Shown here: positions 1 through 12,522 of the stretch, in pieces
Numbering within the stretch: position 1 is the stretch's first letter
How the letters are laid out: each line of letters starts with the position of its first letter
Source: Coccinella septempunctata
Taxonomy: Eukaryota > Arthropoda > Insecta > Coleoptera > Coccinellidae
Direction: 5' to 3'
NCBI RefSeq assembly: GCF_907165205.1
Contig: NC_058193.1
Location: 24,255,521-24,319,520 of the forward strand
DNA: 64,000 nucleotides
Position numbers and translations under genes: made by a program
The notes under the pieces: model-generated
What the model was told of the DNA's origin: nothing
The model's input: the letters and a program-made list of their open reading frames with translations, nothing else
Databases searched by the model: none

Positions 1-1316
1 GTAAATATAAGCTGAAAAATAAAGGGCATGCAGACAATAATTGAATGGGGAATTCTCCTCAATTTGGGTTATCCCAGCATATGCATGTGCAAACTGAATA
101 ATTATGAGCTTCATTCATGAATTTTTCAAAAGCACCGCGGAAACTATTGAGAATCATTCTTCAAATATGAGGTTTTAAGATTTAAATCGCTTCGTTTCTA
201 GTTTACGATTTGGAACAGCGCCTACTAGAAAATAAAAAGAACAATGGCTTGCTTAAAAAAGCCAGCTGTTGATTTACAGCCATCATAAGGCGCATACTCA
301 CAGGCGAGCTTCAACAACAACTGGCTATAAAAATCCCATAAAATTTTACGATCTTCCTCGTTCGTCGCAGACAACCATCTTTGTCTATATCATCAAGATA
401 GTGTATTCGTTGTCCTTTATTATCAAGACATATTTCAGTAGATGTTGCCAATTTGTGCAATAGAAACAAAACGCTTTAAATTTTTGATACCCATTTTTAT
501 TTTTCATTTTTAAGTACTTGAAATAATTTCTTTTGGGAAACGGTTGAAATGGTTATTTCAAAATGTGACGTTTCAAAGATATTTCATGAAAAATACATCA
601 TTCTCGACAGAAGGAGTATTCCCTATTCTGGTAGATCAGTGCGCTCTGCCAACCGGTAATCAGGGATCGTGGGTTCGAGCCCTGTTTGGGGAGTTGTTTT
701 TTTCCAAAATTCAATAATAGGTAATACTCCTTTTGACGAAAATGATGTATTTTTTATGAAATATTTTTGAAACGTCCCCAACGTTTCCCAAAAAAAATTA
801 TTTCAAGTACTTAAAAATGAAAAATAAATTTAAAGCGTTTCGGTTCTATTGCACAAGTTGGCAACATCGACTGAAATATGCCTTGATAATAAAGGACAAC
901 AAATACACTATCTTGATGAGATAGACAAAGATGTCTGTCTATGAAGTCTGTGACGAACGAGGAAGGTCGTAAAATTTTATGGGATTTTTATGGCCGGTTG
1001 CAGTTGTGGCTCGCCAGTAAGTACGCGCCTGTAAATCAACAGCTGTTATTTTGTAAACAAGCTGATCGGACAGCATTCATTGTCTAGTAGGCGCTGTTGC
1101 CAAATCGTAAACTCGAAACCAAGCGATTTAAATTTTAAAACCCCATATTTAAAGAATGATTTTCAATAGTTTCCGCGGTGCATTGGAAAAAATCATGAAT
1201 GAAACTCATAATTATTCAGTTTAAACTTGCATATGATGTGATAACCCAAATTGAGGAGAATTCCCCATTGTCTGCAAGCCGTTAATTTTTCAGCTTACAT
1301 TATATTTTACTTACTT
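1..1316. mobile_element. Large palindromic (foldback) element with tRNA-like core
   Basis: Two long arms, about 1-627 and 716-1316, are reverse complements of each other with scattered mismatches and small indels. For example, the left arm at 47-70 (ggggaattctcctcaatttg) is matched by the right arm near 1245-1268, and the motifs at 340-360 match those at 970-990. The central non-palindromic stretch of about 88 bases carries a degenerate tRNA-like unit. The left end may extend beyond the window, so the target duplication cannot be judged. No transposase reading frame is present, so it would be non-autonomous. It lies downstream of the Khc first exon, probably inside the first intron of that gene. 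Confidence 0.85.
628..703 (+). ncRNA. tRNA-like / pol III promoter-like unit in the palindrome loop
   Basis: A box-like sequence tagatcagtgcg lies at 632-643, a near-perfect B box ggttcgagccc at 672-682, and a run of seven T at 697-703 that could terminate pol III. Spacing between the boxes (about 30 bases) fits a tRNA or tRNA-derived SINE head. The T-arm stem gggttcgagccc can form, and the ends give a weak acceptor-like pairing (tccc at 620-623 with ggga at 689-692). The D-arm is shortened and a full cloverleaf is not obvious, so I call it tRNA-like rather than a functional tRNA. Transcription is inferred, not shown. Confidence 0.5.
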
Positions 1317-4300
1317 CTATAGAAAAACTCAATGACTCAAGTTCATTTACCTGACTGATAATAAAGCTGTAACGAGGTGCGTGGGATTCCCCCGACTTTA
1401 CTATCGGTTATCCCTTATTCCACTCCCAAGGGGTCAAAACGTGGCAGGCCAGAGCCCTTTGATCTACCTATACCTGAACAGAGAAAGTCTCGGTAACACG
1501 ATGCAAAGCCAGAGTACAACCGAAACCGTTTTATTAGTATGTACACTGGCATTCAACTACCATTGTCATAATTTTGAAGACTGTATAATGCTGACTTTGA
1601 GGCGACAATTTCGGCTGGAATTGAAAGCTTGTCGAATTACAGGCTTGCCTTCCACCATTTCTAATACCTTTGGTATTTACCCAGGTATTTACCATTTTGT
1701 AGAAAATGAAAAATGCTCGAACAGGTCAAAGTAAATCTTGTCGGTGCATTGCAGGCGCAGAGTGGAGTATAACCAAAACTATTTAGATCTATACGTATCT
1801 CACATTGGATTAACAAAAATGGGTAGAGTATTTATAGGAGTTCGAAGTTTTGGCGCGCATTTTCAACCGTTAATAGGAAAAAAGCGAGATCAAATGAATT
1901 TAGGATTTTATATTCTGCTCTTTTTTCGCTCCTGAACATAATTTTCAAAAATATTTCATGCCACACTTTTTGCTCACGGCGTATAGTCACTGACTTCATT
2001 TATAATAAAAACTTTTGGTCAATTGGACATTTTTCTGAACATAATCAGTATTTTTTACAAAGATTGCGTATTATTCAATTCGATATTGTCGTTTTTGAGA
2101 TTTTCTTTCATTTTATTAAGTAAATTATCGATTTTTGTAGTTCTGGATGTCTTCATTCCTTTTGATTTAGGTATTTTATTTTTGGTTGACTGTTCATATT
2201 CACATTATAAAATTTCATCTAATTAAAAAAAAAAAATAAGTAGGGGCCCCAAATTTTGTTGCCCTTGGGCCTCAGATAGGTTGTTCTGCCACTCGTCGTA
2301 TACCATAAATATGTGCATTGTTGCACGCTTTTATCCACCTACAAGTTCTGTCCAAGTTTCGCGTCCCTCCCTCCAAAACAAAACGCAAAATGCCGTAACG
2401 AGCAGCGAAACCCAAACAGAAAAGTCGTTACTAATTACGATTACTCGGGTATGGTGACACAGTTTTCCTGTCTTTTCTTATAACGTTCCTCAACCGTAGG
2501 CAAAACATCCGTGCCAGATGAGGTGGCAAAAAAATTAATCGATCTACCAGAAATGCATCACAGAAAGAGTGATCTCCCAATGAGGTCAACGGATTGAAAC
2601 AATTCCGATCTAACGGAAACAATAGACATTTATTGTTGCGCAACATGAGGCTAACGACATACTAATGAGCAATCAATAAGGAAATCAACAAACATTACTA
2701 TAAAGTATCAGGTGGATGGGTAGGAGAAACCACTGGAAAAGAATATCATCTCCATCTAGACGCAGAATTTACAACATCTCATGAAGAAAACTACCCTTTT
2801 ATTTGTCTTTTAGCTAAGTATCCAGAAATGCATATACGGTTTCAAAAAGGGCATGTCCAATAAGTGTCTCTTAGGTCCGTTGGTTGGGGAAAACACATAT
2901 TCTCTTTTGATCGTCTAATTTTGACGTAAATATAGTCATAAATCAACATCCTACTGATTTAAGTTTCAGAGTTGAAGGAGAGTCCGTTAAAATTTGATGA
3001 TCCATTAAGATATCCTCCATGATTTCCTTAAAAAATTACAGTTTCAAGTTTTAATGGTGCATTCAATCCTAAATCTTAATGAATGTTCCTGCAACTTGTC
3101 CTAATTCAATAGGAATGTTTCTCGAAACATCTTTATTTCACACACGAAAAAGTTCATTTTTCAAATACAAAATTCTGTATTTTAATATGACCATTAGAAG
3201 AATGCAAAAATCTTCATCTATGTTATGACAACGCATTCAAGACTATCTTGACGTCAAACGAATTAATATATCCAGAAACTTGAGTATGGAAGAAGCCAAA
3301 AATGTGATAAAATATAGGGTGTCCCATTTTAATATTTCAAATAACGAATTTTTGCTTAACTTCCGATAAAACCAGAAATACCACCAAAACGAGAACATTG
3401 AACAAGAAATATTTCAGAGAAAACAAACTCATTCGGTTCTCTAGATACTTCTAGTGGACACTTTACAGCTGTATATGTATACAGCCACTTGAAGTCTTTA
3501 AAGACCTGTTGATTTTTTATTCTAATATAATTAATAGTATTTAATCGATTGGATGTAACAGATAATTACAATGCTAATTTTTTTATCAGTTAATTGTGCT
3601 TTTCTATTATTGTGCAGATTCTGCTGCCTGTAGAAGAGCTTGATACTGTGAAATGAAATTCAATAAGAAAAAATGAAAAATATTATGTCAGCTTCTGTTG
3701 AATTGTTGATATGATGATCAAACGCGAGATCGAAACCCACAATGAAGTATAAGTCTGTATTATAAAATTTTGAATAACTAAGCACATATATCTATAGTTT
3801 GCTGTATCGATTTCACCTCGAAGGTTAGGAAAGATTTCAGAATATCCGAGTATTTTCGCAGTACAACGAATTTTTCGAGTTACATTGATATTCGTCAGCT
3901 CTCTTCGGTATTTCGCGCTTCTTTTCGGTTATACTTGGTTGATCTAGAAGGGTTGTTGATTAGAGCGAGGTGTAGAGCTTTGATGAATGCCTACGAGCAT
4001 TGTTCCAAGGAAATCCCGCCGCTATCTCCACAAAATCGAAAAAAACACAAGTAACACCTACATCCACCTGAATCTACATCAGCGAAGATTCAAGGTGGGT
4101 GTCATGCCCACTCAAATGTGTGGTGTGGTATTCATTCGTAAACAATCATTGAATTGCCCCATTCCACTTATTGAACATGTAAAACAAAACTCAAGCATTA
4201 CACTCCTTAACCTCAATTAAGTATTGTAATACGCTTCTAAAATAGTTATTAATTATAGTGAAACTACATATAATGCATGGTCAAAAGTTTTTTATACTTG

Positions 4301-6104
4301 GAACTCATTGAATAAGACAAAATTCTTTTCATGTCTGTCCAAGAAAGACTTATCATTATCAATTGAAGATGATCCTTACTATTGCCCAAAAAATATATAA
4401 TAAAAGAAAGCTTACAAAAACGTTGTTATACCATCGCATTCTTCCATTATTCTTTCTATGGAAGAGTTATTCCCTCTGGGTCTAACACTGAATGATCAAT
4501 TTCTCCCGAGAATTGTCTCATTTCCAATAAAAGTGTAGAAGAAACAAAAATAGATGGGCACAAACGATTTTGGAAAAATCAATTGTATTGTTTGTTTTAA
4601 AATACCCATAATTCTCAACTCTTCATCTAGTTCTTGATCTTAGTTTTTGGGGAAGCTCTGTGAAAGCGCCGTATAGCTCTGCTCAATTTTAAATATTCAT
4701 TTCGCAACATGAGCGCAACAAATGGAGGCTTGAGCTCAACAAGCGATGATCATGCATCATTATCATTAAGTATTATTACATTTCGGAGAACGCAACTACG
4801 AGTAGGTATTACATATAGCACTCCACGGACCCAGTCAGTTGAATATAATTAGATCTGCAGCTGATTCCTTCTTTACTGATTTCATGGAAGATGGGCACTC
4901 ATAACACGATACTTTCTTTTGGATAAATTAAATAGGCTAGTTCCACTAGCAGAATATACGAGTGCAACCAAAACGAATTGATTAAAAAAAAACAGAAACT
5001 CATACAGTTTACTTCACCTACTATGAAGGAGTTTTAAATTCTATACGAACAGGCATCATTCGTCACATTGAGGAACCTAGATTCATTAATTATAATCTGA
5101 TTTTTCATTTGCGAGAAATCTTACATGAGCTTCATCTTTATTAATTTGACCGGGAGAACATGAGATAACTGCGGAAAAATTAATGGGGTTTCTACCTACG
5201 TGTATATAGAATGGATAGCTGCAAGAAAATCAACAGAAGAACGATTCGTACGAGATTCGTACTAGCATAGAATAAAAATGAAATGCCAAAAGATGAGCTT
5301 AGCAAGGTTATATCAATATTGATCTGTCAACAGTATGAGTCATCACACTGAATTAATTAAATGAGATATCAATGAAAATTGGAGAAAGCAATTATTCTGA
5401 TTATCATTTCCGATTTCTGACTTGCACAAGCTTTAGTGACCTGAAATTTCATTTGAACAATAGATGAAAATAGAAGAGCGCATTTTAAATATCTTGGAGA
5501 AAATGAAACAATTTTCTGGGCAGTCACAAACAAATCTTCGAACCATATCAAGAATGAATTCAACACCGCGTTTCAAAAATAGGAAATTGTTCCATTGGTT
5601 GAATTCATAACTGTGAGTTCTCATGAAATATTCCCAATTAAGCACCTAACCATTGAACCATTCAGGTGTATATTTTTACTTCACTTTGGTCAAACCTGGT
5701 ATCATTACAATCCACCGTCTGTAGCTAAATAAATAGAATCGAATTTGAAATTTTCATTGGGATAATATTCTTCACCTTTTTTTTTGTTGATGGAAACATA
5801 ATAAGAGGCAAAAATCAATGCCTTCAGTTCAAACATTTGAAAAGGATCTGAAGGATGGAAGTACATAAAGATTGATTTTTCGCTCTGCGTTGAGATTGTA
5901 TTGTGGGGTTTGGAAAATACTCAATTGGTTCCCATTTTCTTTCCTCGCGGTGTTAAAATTTCGTGAAAAACGTCAATAGTATATTTTGATCTCACACCAA
6001 TAATGTTCCAGAGCAGAAAATATACGACGAAGACGGGAAATCAACAAAACAATAGTTGCTCCATATGTATCATTCACAACCCAGGAAAATTAAAGACAAC
6101 TTAC
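1317..6104. other. Non-coding stretch, probable first intron of Khc
   Basis: No convincing exon is visible on either strand. Since Khc runs on the minus strand and its first coding exon ends at 6105 with a good donor (gtaagt), this sequence should be intron unless the next exon was missed. I looked for the expected continuation of the kinesin motor (strand after CISIA, then the P-loop) and did not see it. The region holds AT-rich sequence, a short perfect hairpin at 3468-3487 (gctgtatatgtatacagc) and a transposon-end-like gggtgtccc at 3318-3326. The open frames here are short and of no recognisable family. Confidence 0.5.
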
Positions 6105-6251
6105 CGCAATGGATATACAGTTGTCTTCACCACCTGATGGAAACTTAACAATGAATTTTGACCCAGCCTTTTCCTCTGAATCATTTAGGGGTCGAAACCT
6201 ACACACAACCTTAATACTATCCTCAGCGGCAATTTCACGTTCCCCTGACAT
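6105..6251 (-). CDS. Khc: Kinesin heavy chain, first coding exon (partial gene)
   Basis: This exon encodes the first 49 residues of conventional kinesin (kinesin-1) heavy chain, the plus-end-directed microtubule motor. The start at 6251 gives MSGEREIAAEDSIKVVCRF, and the exon continues with RPLNDSEEKAGSKF to CISIA, essentially the N-terminal beta-1 strand and following loop of known insect Khc. An upstream in-frame ATG at 6272 would add seven residues unlike the family, so I prefer 6251. The exon ends in phase 0 at a perfect donor (gtaagt at 6104-6099). The P-loop, switch regions, stalk and tail are not in the window, so the gene continues left through a first intron of at least 6 kb. The TSS and 5' UTR probably lie at 6252-6450. 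Confidence 0.85.
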
Positions 6252-6449
6252 TTTAAAGCACTTATAACTCACAGCTCAATAAACAATAAGTAAATAAAAT
6301 ACTATAAATTATACATTTGTATTAAAAATATTACATCAACAGACGTTCCCTGCACTGGCAGACAACCATCTTGACAATTCTATCAGAATTTTCGTCAATA
6401 TTCGATGTTCCGAAGTTCGCGATATTCAGCACAGAATATTGACATCAAT

Positions 6450-7563
6450 AACTTTTTTAGACCTTTGCGTGCGCAGTTATTTTCTTCTTTTTTCATTTTA
6501 CTCCACAATCTGGGCTTTCAAGCCAATTAGATTGATTGACTACTTAGTTTTCATTGAAAATGTTTAAAATTTATCTAAGAAAGATCACAAGAGCCCTAAT
6601 TTTTTGTAAACATTTAATATGACTCTATGATATTTCCATAGATTAATTTGACAGTTTCTACTTATATTAGTGTTCTGTGGTTTCTACCAGTAACGTCATC
6701 TGACAACATTGAACTTCCATTGATAGGTTCCCATCAAAGAGGTTCCCATAGAGTTCAATGTCTGACAAGTATTCAGGGTTTTCTATGATCATAATCTGAT
6801 ATTTGTTGTAACAGCTGATCGACCCAAGAAATAATTTAACTTCAAAAAATTATCAAAATCGTTGGGTGCGTTTGCCGTTGATTACCAATTGCATCACATA
6901 GGACAGGCAAAGAGTTTCTTAGAACCTGTATTTGTAAAAGTTTGCATGCCCTTCGGGAACCAAAACAGTACTAGAGTGAACTTAGCAACGGTTTTCCAGC
7001 CACGGTTTCTGACGTACGGTGCTTCGATGGCGCGAGGCGGAGTCGACCGTGCGCGGCGTAGCAACAACGATTCTGATTTCGTTTAGGGTTGGTTAAGCCA
7101 TAAAGTAAGTCAAGATGGGTCTGTTCTGTGGGTTAAGCTGGCTGGTAATATATGCCTAACCCAGAGACAATGGAGACAACTGTCTTGTCTCTGCCCTAAC
7201 CCCTTAAATGGTTTTTCGCCTGTCGAAAAATTATATTTCGAGGCTTTTTTCTACTGTTCCTTGAAAAAACTTGTTTGACAATCTAGGATGCTAGTAGTTT
7301 CATGTCATTACTTGAACAAACATTACAGTTTTTCGAATTGAAAAATCTATGAGAACCTGCAAATGATGAGAAAATTTATTTATTTCTATAAATAATCAAA
7401 CAATGATTTCTAAATATTTTATTGTTTGCTTATGTACATATTATTGGTATCAATTATAGTATATAACGATTCTGTAATAAAATATAAAACTTAAATATTT
7501 GTAACAGTTCGTTAAAGTCAATATACTGCATTCTCATTGATTTATTAGTATTATTGAGTATTA
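6450..7563. other. Intergenic region between Khc and SNX29
   Basis: There is no supported gene. A relatively GC-rich stretch at 6860-7090 contains an open frame of 74 codons with no family resemblance. Two small inverted repeats occur. One is acattgaact at 6707-6716 facing agttcaatgt at about 6752-6761. The other is agagacaa facing ttgtctct at about 7163-7192, flanked by cctaaccc-like sequence. These look like remnants of small repeats rather than genes. Confidence 0.5.
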
Positions 7564-10500
7564 TTACAGCCCTGTATAATGATTCTCGTTATTTCTTCTA
7601 GTGTTCCTGGCTGTTGGTTCATTTTCCTTTTGATCTCTAAAAAATTGTGAAAATATTGTACTTAACATCCATCAAACTTATAATTCAATTAGATATAGCC
7701 CGTATAGAATTGCGATAAAATAAATAACACTTACTTGAAGAATGAAAGATGTTGCTCCAGTAAATGTCGACTGGAACAATGAGATAACTCAGGCCAGTGA
7801 GCCAATATTCTCCTGAGGTAGGTTTGAAGCCTTTTTCTTCTGCTTTCCACTAGCGATGCGTCCTGTACAATTAATACATTTATGAATTAACTTAGAGAGA
7901 TCAATCTACGATACAGTTCTAGATTTTCATTTTTTCCTTGAAAAAATAAAGAAGCAATGAACAACGGCATAATTAATGGGCATTCTGTAATCATACTTGA
8001 TTTCTCGAATAAAAATTATATCCGTAAGTAGAATGAGAAAATGCAACTGAAGTCTACTTTCGATTTTATTATACCATTCAGTATCAATTCTTAGTTCAGA
8101 TGATGTTTTTTCAGTTTTTTTAAATAATAAAATTGTCCTTTATGTTCATTAAACACCTATGACATTTCAATATGAAAGCATCAAAGTTTCGAAGTTTTGA
8201 ACTGGAAGTTGTTAATAGAATCAAGTATAGCACGTTACCTTTTTTCCAATGCTCTTCTTTGGCGGAAAATCAAAAAATGCAATAGCAGGATCTACTTTCT
8301 TCAAGTCCGTGTGTAAGGCATGAAATTGAGCGTATCGCCTGTAAATATTCCACTCATCATTACCAGCCCTTAGAAAAATCTGATACACATGGTGTGAATT
8401 GGAACCAGAACCTAGAATAATAATAATAATATGGAAGAATAAAATATGAATTGGAAACTTCTGAAATTATTAACCAAACTAATCGGTAAGCCTGCAACGT
8501 CTCTTAGAAGTTAATTACCTGTTAAAAAAGCAGATGGTATCCACACATGCACATTCGCCAAACTATCTTCTAAAGTAATCTCTTCTGGAGAAATAGGACC
8601 TGTCAACATTTCTAACTCAGTTTTCAGGCGTTCCAGTAGTTGATCTTTTTCACATATTACTTGTTGTAGATGAACATTGAAATCCATAAGTTCTGCATGC
8701 ATCTCAGCAACCTATGAAAATAACATACAGAAAAAACATTAGAGTTAGAGTGAAATTATTGATGACAGATAATTTGTAGTAGGATTTTTTGAACTATTTC
8801 AATCCTTTTGGATACTTTATTCAACAAATAAGTGTATCTGAAGAAAAAACCTTTGTTTGATAAAAAGAAATTCTCTGAAAATGGCTGGCAATTGTTAGCC
8901 AAAACGTTTGGTAGAATCAGCATGATGGAAGTAGCCCAAATAAATTACACTGTTGTAGGTATAACTTCAAAACAGATAAGTGAAATTATAGAGCAAAATA
9001 CAAAAATCGATATTAACAATATTCTGCATACCTGGACCAATTTCCTCTCAAAAATTTCAGCTTCGCTTTTATAATTTGGCAGTTCCTCAATTTGATCCAG
9101 ATCCTCCACATCTGGATCTTTTCCCAACATTTTCAATACACTCAGGTACTTATTCACCTGTTCCTTCAAAGTTTCATTCTCCCTATTTAGAGATTCAATT
9201 TTTTCCCTGAATCTTTTTCGTTCTTCTTCATTCTTAGATTCAACTGCAGTCAATACAGCACTGATATCACTTGGAGCTTCAACCAAATCATCTGATAAGT
9301 CAGAAGACCTATCTTCCCTTCCTATTTCGACAGAAATAGGGGTTAATTCACCGACCTCAGCTTGACTGATGGGAGTTAACGTTTCTGGAACTTCTGTGGA
9401 ATATTTCGTGAATGTTCCACTATTTTCCACTGATAATTTCCTTTTTATTTCAACCGTTGAAGGTTGATCTGCTTTCTTGGCTTCCATAATGTCAAGCGTT
9501 TTATTTTGGTCCTTATTGGAATGTGCAGTTGAGTTGAATGTGTACTGAGTTTCGTTCAATGAGCTTGTGTCCGAGGATAAGCTTCCTGAGCTTGAAGGGA
9601 TACTAGATGATAATAAACTATCTTCCTCAAAAGATATGAATTGTCGAGCAACCTTCTTTTTCTTTTTTTCTTTTGTATTTTTAGATGGATCTGAAAATTG
9701 ATCAAATGCATTGTGTTTGTAGATTGAACTGAATTAAATAAAGGATTTTGGAATAAAACATTATGATGAATTAAGCTTAAGTATTATATTATAATTATAT
9801 CTCTGTACCTGACCTTTAATCAATAGAAGTATATTAGTAGGTAAACTAGTCAGATGGTAGATCTACAACATTGGTAGATACAGTTTTCAACAAATGCAAT
9901 TCGTCCAATTGACTAAACACATAAATTAAGTATAGAAGATTAATGAAACACAATGCGAAAACCCTTTAAAATAAACCTGTAAAACCCATTAAGGAATATT
10001 TATATTTTATCCTTAAAAAATGCGATCTGTTAGAATTGAAAGAAAACCTTGAAAGATGGCAACTTTGACTGATGAATGCCCTGTTGAATGAGCGCTCATA
10101 TATACGGGTCCTTTCAAAAATATAATCTGATTTTCAGCTATTTCTCATATTCATTGCGTATCAAGAAGTGATGCTGAAGATGTGGTTGTGCCAATAATCA
10201 GAAGCTCAGTTGTTTTAAACTACATCTACAGCATTGACTTCCTTTCATGTCAGGATTCTCAGAATTTACAACATGTATCCGACAAATATTTTGATGATAA
10301 TTTGACAGCCCCTGATGTGTTTCATCACATCTCCTGTTATGTAGATTAGTATTAAGAAAATTGTTAACCAATTACTCACCTTGTATTGGAGCTTCAATAA
10401 CAGGTTCAGATTTTGAAAGGCCACTGAGGAGTTTTTGCTGGCTATTCAAATCATTCAATTCAACTTTATCTATACTTATAGCAAATAATATAGCAGCTAA

Positions 10501-11528
10501 ACCTGAAAATCGATGTTTGAGAGATAATCATTTTTTTGCAAGTTTTGGTACTCACCAGCTGCCATATTAGGCAACATAGAGCTCTTTTCATGATCTCGTA
10601 GTAATGCCCAATCTTCATAATATATCTCTAATGATTTGGTATCTCCAAGCAAGGTATTGATATATCTGAAGATTAAATAAGTGAATCTTCATCAGATATG
10701 ATCAAATTGAAGCAATGACAAAAACAAGAGTAGTCAAAGGAAAACCCTTCAATAAGTATGTATATAATTTAGAAAATTCTCATAATACATTAGATAATCA
10801 ATAATTCAAAATATAATTCCTAGGGATTCATTTAACTTATTGCTCAATTCCATAGATTTTTAAATTAGCAGAAATCCTACCTTTCTAATGATCTTTCATT
10901 AAGAGTTGAACGGATCCAAGCCCTTCCTTTACCAGTATCTGTGTGGATATTTTTCAAAACTGTATACCTCTCTTGTTCATGCCGAGTTAAATGATTTCTT
11001 ATAAAGGGCCAAAATGCTAGTAAAAAAAAATGCATCAAAATTTAAATGAAACAAGTTATAATTTTCAGCTTCTTAGGCTCTGTTACTCAGTTCAGGTTTA
11101 AGCCAAGTTTTAAGGTGATGATCCTAGATCAATTTTGTCAAGTTGAACTGGGATTAACCTTGGAATCAGCTTAATCGTGGACTTAAAAACAAGGCCTAAA
11201 GTTCTAAAGCAAATCTTAACTCACACAATGGTTCATTCCCAATTAGCAAACTACTAGCAACAATTCCTGAAACTTGTTTCAAAGTAGATGTTTGTGGGAG
11301 TTCTAATGGTTTACTTCTTAAGCCATGAGATAAAACCTGCTCTAACGTTAAACAAAGAGCAATTACACAACTATCAAATTCTGTTGCAAGCTCTGTTTTT
11401 CCACCAAACCTCTTCTGACAATTTTGCACACATTCCAATAGATGTTTGAGCAAAATATTCGAATCTTCCGACTTGTTCGTGTTCTGGCTGGTCAGTGATG
11501 TAGGAATAACAGCAGACATCAGCTTCAT
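7564..11528 (-). CDS. SNX29: Sorting nexin 29-type protein (RUN, coiled coil, PX)
   Basis: Nine exons join without a phase break into 632 residues: 11528-11225, 11016-10881, 10665-10556, 10502-10380, 9690-9032, 8711-8519, 8411-8239, 7862-7735, 7636-7564. The N-terminal 180 residues form a RUN domain (LLKHLLECVQNCQKRFGGK, then WPFIRNHLT and YYEDWALLRDHE). A Ser/Thr-rich linker follows, then a coiled coil at roughly 375-475 and a PX domain at roughly 495-600 with the phosphoinositide-binding RRYAQF and the PPKKSIGKK loop. This order is that of SNX29 (RUNDC2). The family is thought to act at endosomal or other phosphoinositide-bearing membranes; the exact role is unsettled. The start at 11528 may follow a 5' UTR intron (acceptor-like tattatag just upstream). 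Intron 1 carries a MITE. Confidence 0.82.
11072..11199. mobile_element. MITE in SNX29 intron 1
   Basis: Terminal inverted repeats: ttaggctctgtt at 11072 faces aacaaggcctaa ending at 11199. Internal inverted segments also occur (agttcaggtttaagccaag facing cttggaatcagcttaa-type sequence, and gttgaactgggattaacctt). About 128 bp with no coding capacity. The ends read TAGGC...GCCTA, compatible with a TA target duplication. This is the usual look of a foldback MITE mobilised in trans by a DNA transposase. Confidence 0.65.
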
Positions 11529-12522
11529 TGACTATAATATAAAATATAATACTGAATTTTGTGGATTATGGAAATTTCTTTTTTTACCTTACCATAATTT
11601 GTCAAGGTAAAACAAAGTAGTTCATCACCACGTCCAATTATCTTCTCACATTTTTATGAGCAACGAGGGGGATTCATTATCGAAATGGAAGCACAATTAT
11701 CATAGTGGTATTCAAGGCAGTGAGTCAATTACGTGCTTATCAAAGGAAATTAGATATTCTGGTAAACAATTAGTAATACTTTTTTGACAATGGGAAGACA
11801 ACACAAATCAAAACAATCAACAATGACGGTCATCACAGATTGCAGAGTCATTTAACAATGTTTCTTTTTCCTTTCAACAGATGACGTCCATTTTCATAAG
11901 ATTCAAAAATTATACCCCTTAATAGCTTTTTCCTGAACGAATTTTGAAAACCAGGAAAGACGTTTAAAACTGAAATCTATAGTTGAAAACAAACTCATAT
12001 TTAGAAAAATGTGTGATTTGAGTTGAGGAACAAGTTTTTGCCTTCTGACATCTATAGATGGCAGCACAAACGCAAGAAATTTTGTATTTTTCCTCTTAAA
12101 ACTAAGGAGATATCCTTGCTTAAAATACCGAATCGAAACTTAATAGCTAGTTGTAAATAGATAATATTGAACTTTCAACTCTGAAACCATTCACAATGTA
12201 ATGTTGGGTTCATGTTATTTTCCTAACTAACTTATGCCAACTATCTAACCAATCTGGCAGCAAAGAGGAACCTCTCTATTAATGAAATATGAATTTTTCA
12301 AAGAAAATAATGAGGACTGTTATCAAGTCTATACTATGACTACATAAGAAAAATTCATTGTGTAGTGTATTCGTTTAATAACTAATAACTCAATAACATA
12401 ACATGAAATGACTTAGGATCATACATCCACAGCCAATCACAAACATTTACAAATAATAAATAACATATTCAGTTGAAGATGCGAAAAATATTTATGTTCC
12501 TCATCATAACTAATTCCTCAAA

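Noticed and set aside
9..9. Searched for CRISPR arrays, operons, ribosome binding sites, riboswitches and rRNA
   Set aside because: None seen; the window is animal nuclear DNA.
628..703. A complete functional tRNA gene in the palindrome loop
   Set aside because: The D-arm is short and the anticodon arm does not fold cleanly, so only a tRNA-like call is justified.
1381..1734. 117-codon plus frame
   Set aside because: No domain, no homology that I recognise, and it lies beside a repeat in a probable intron; the length is within chance for the number of frames examined.
6862..7086. 74-codon plus frame in a GC-richer stretch
   Set aside because: Composition stands out, but there is no motif, no splice context and no partner exon.
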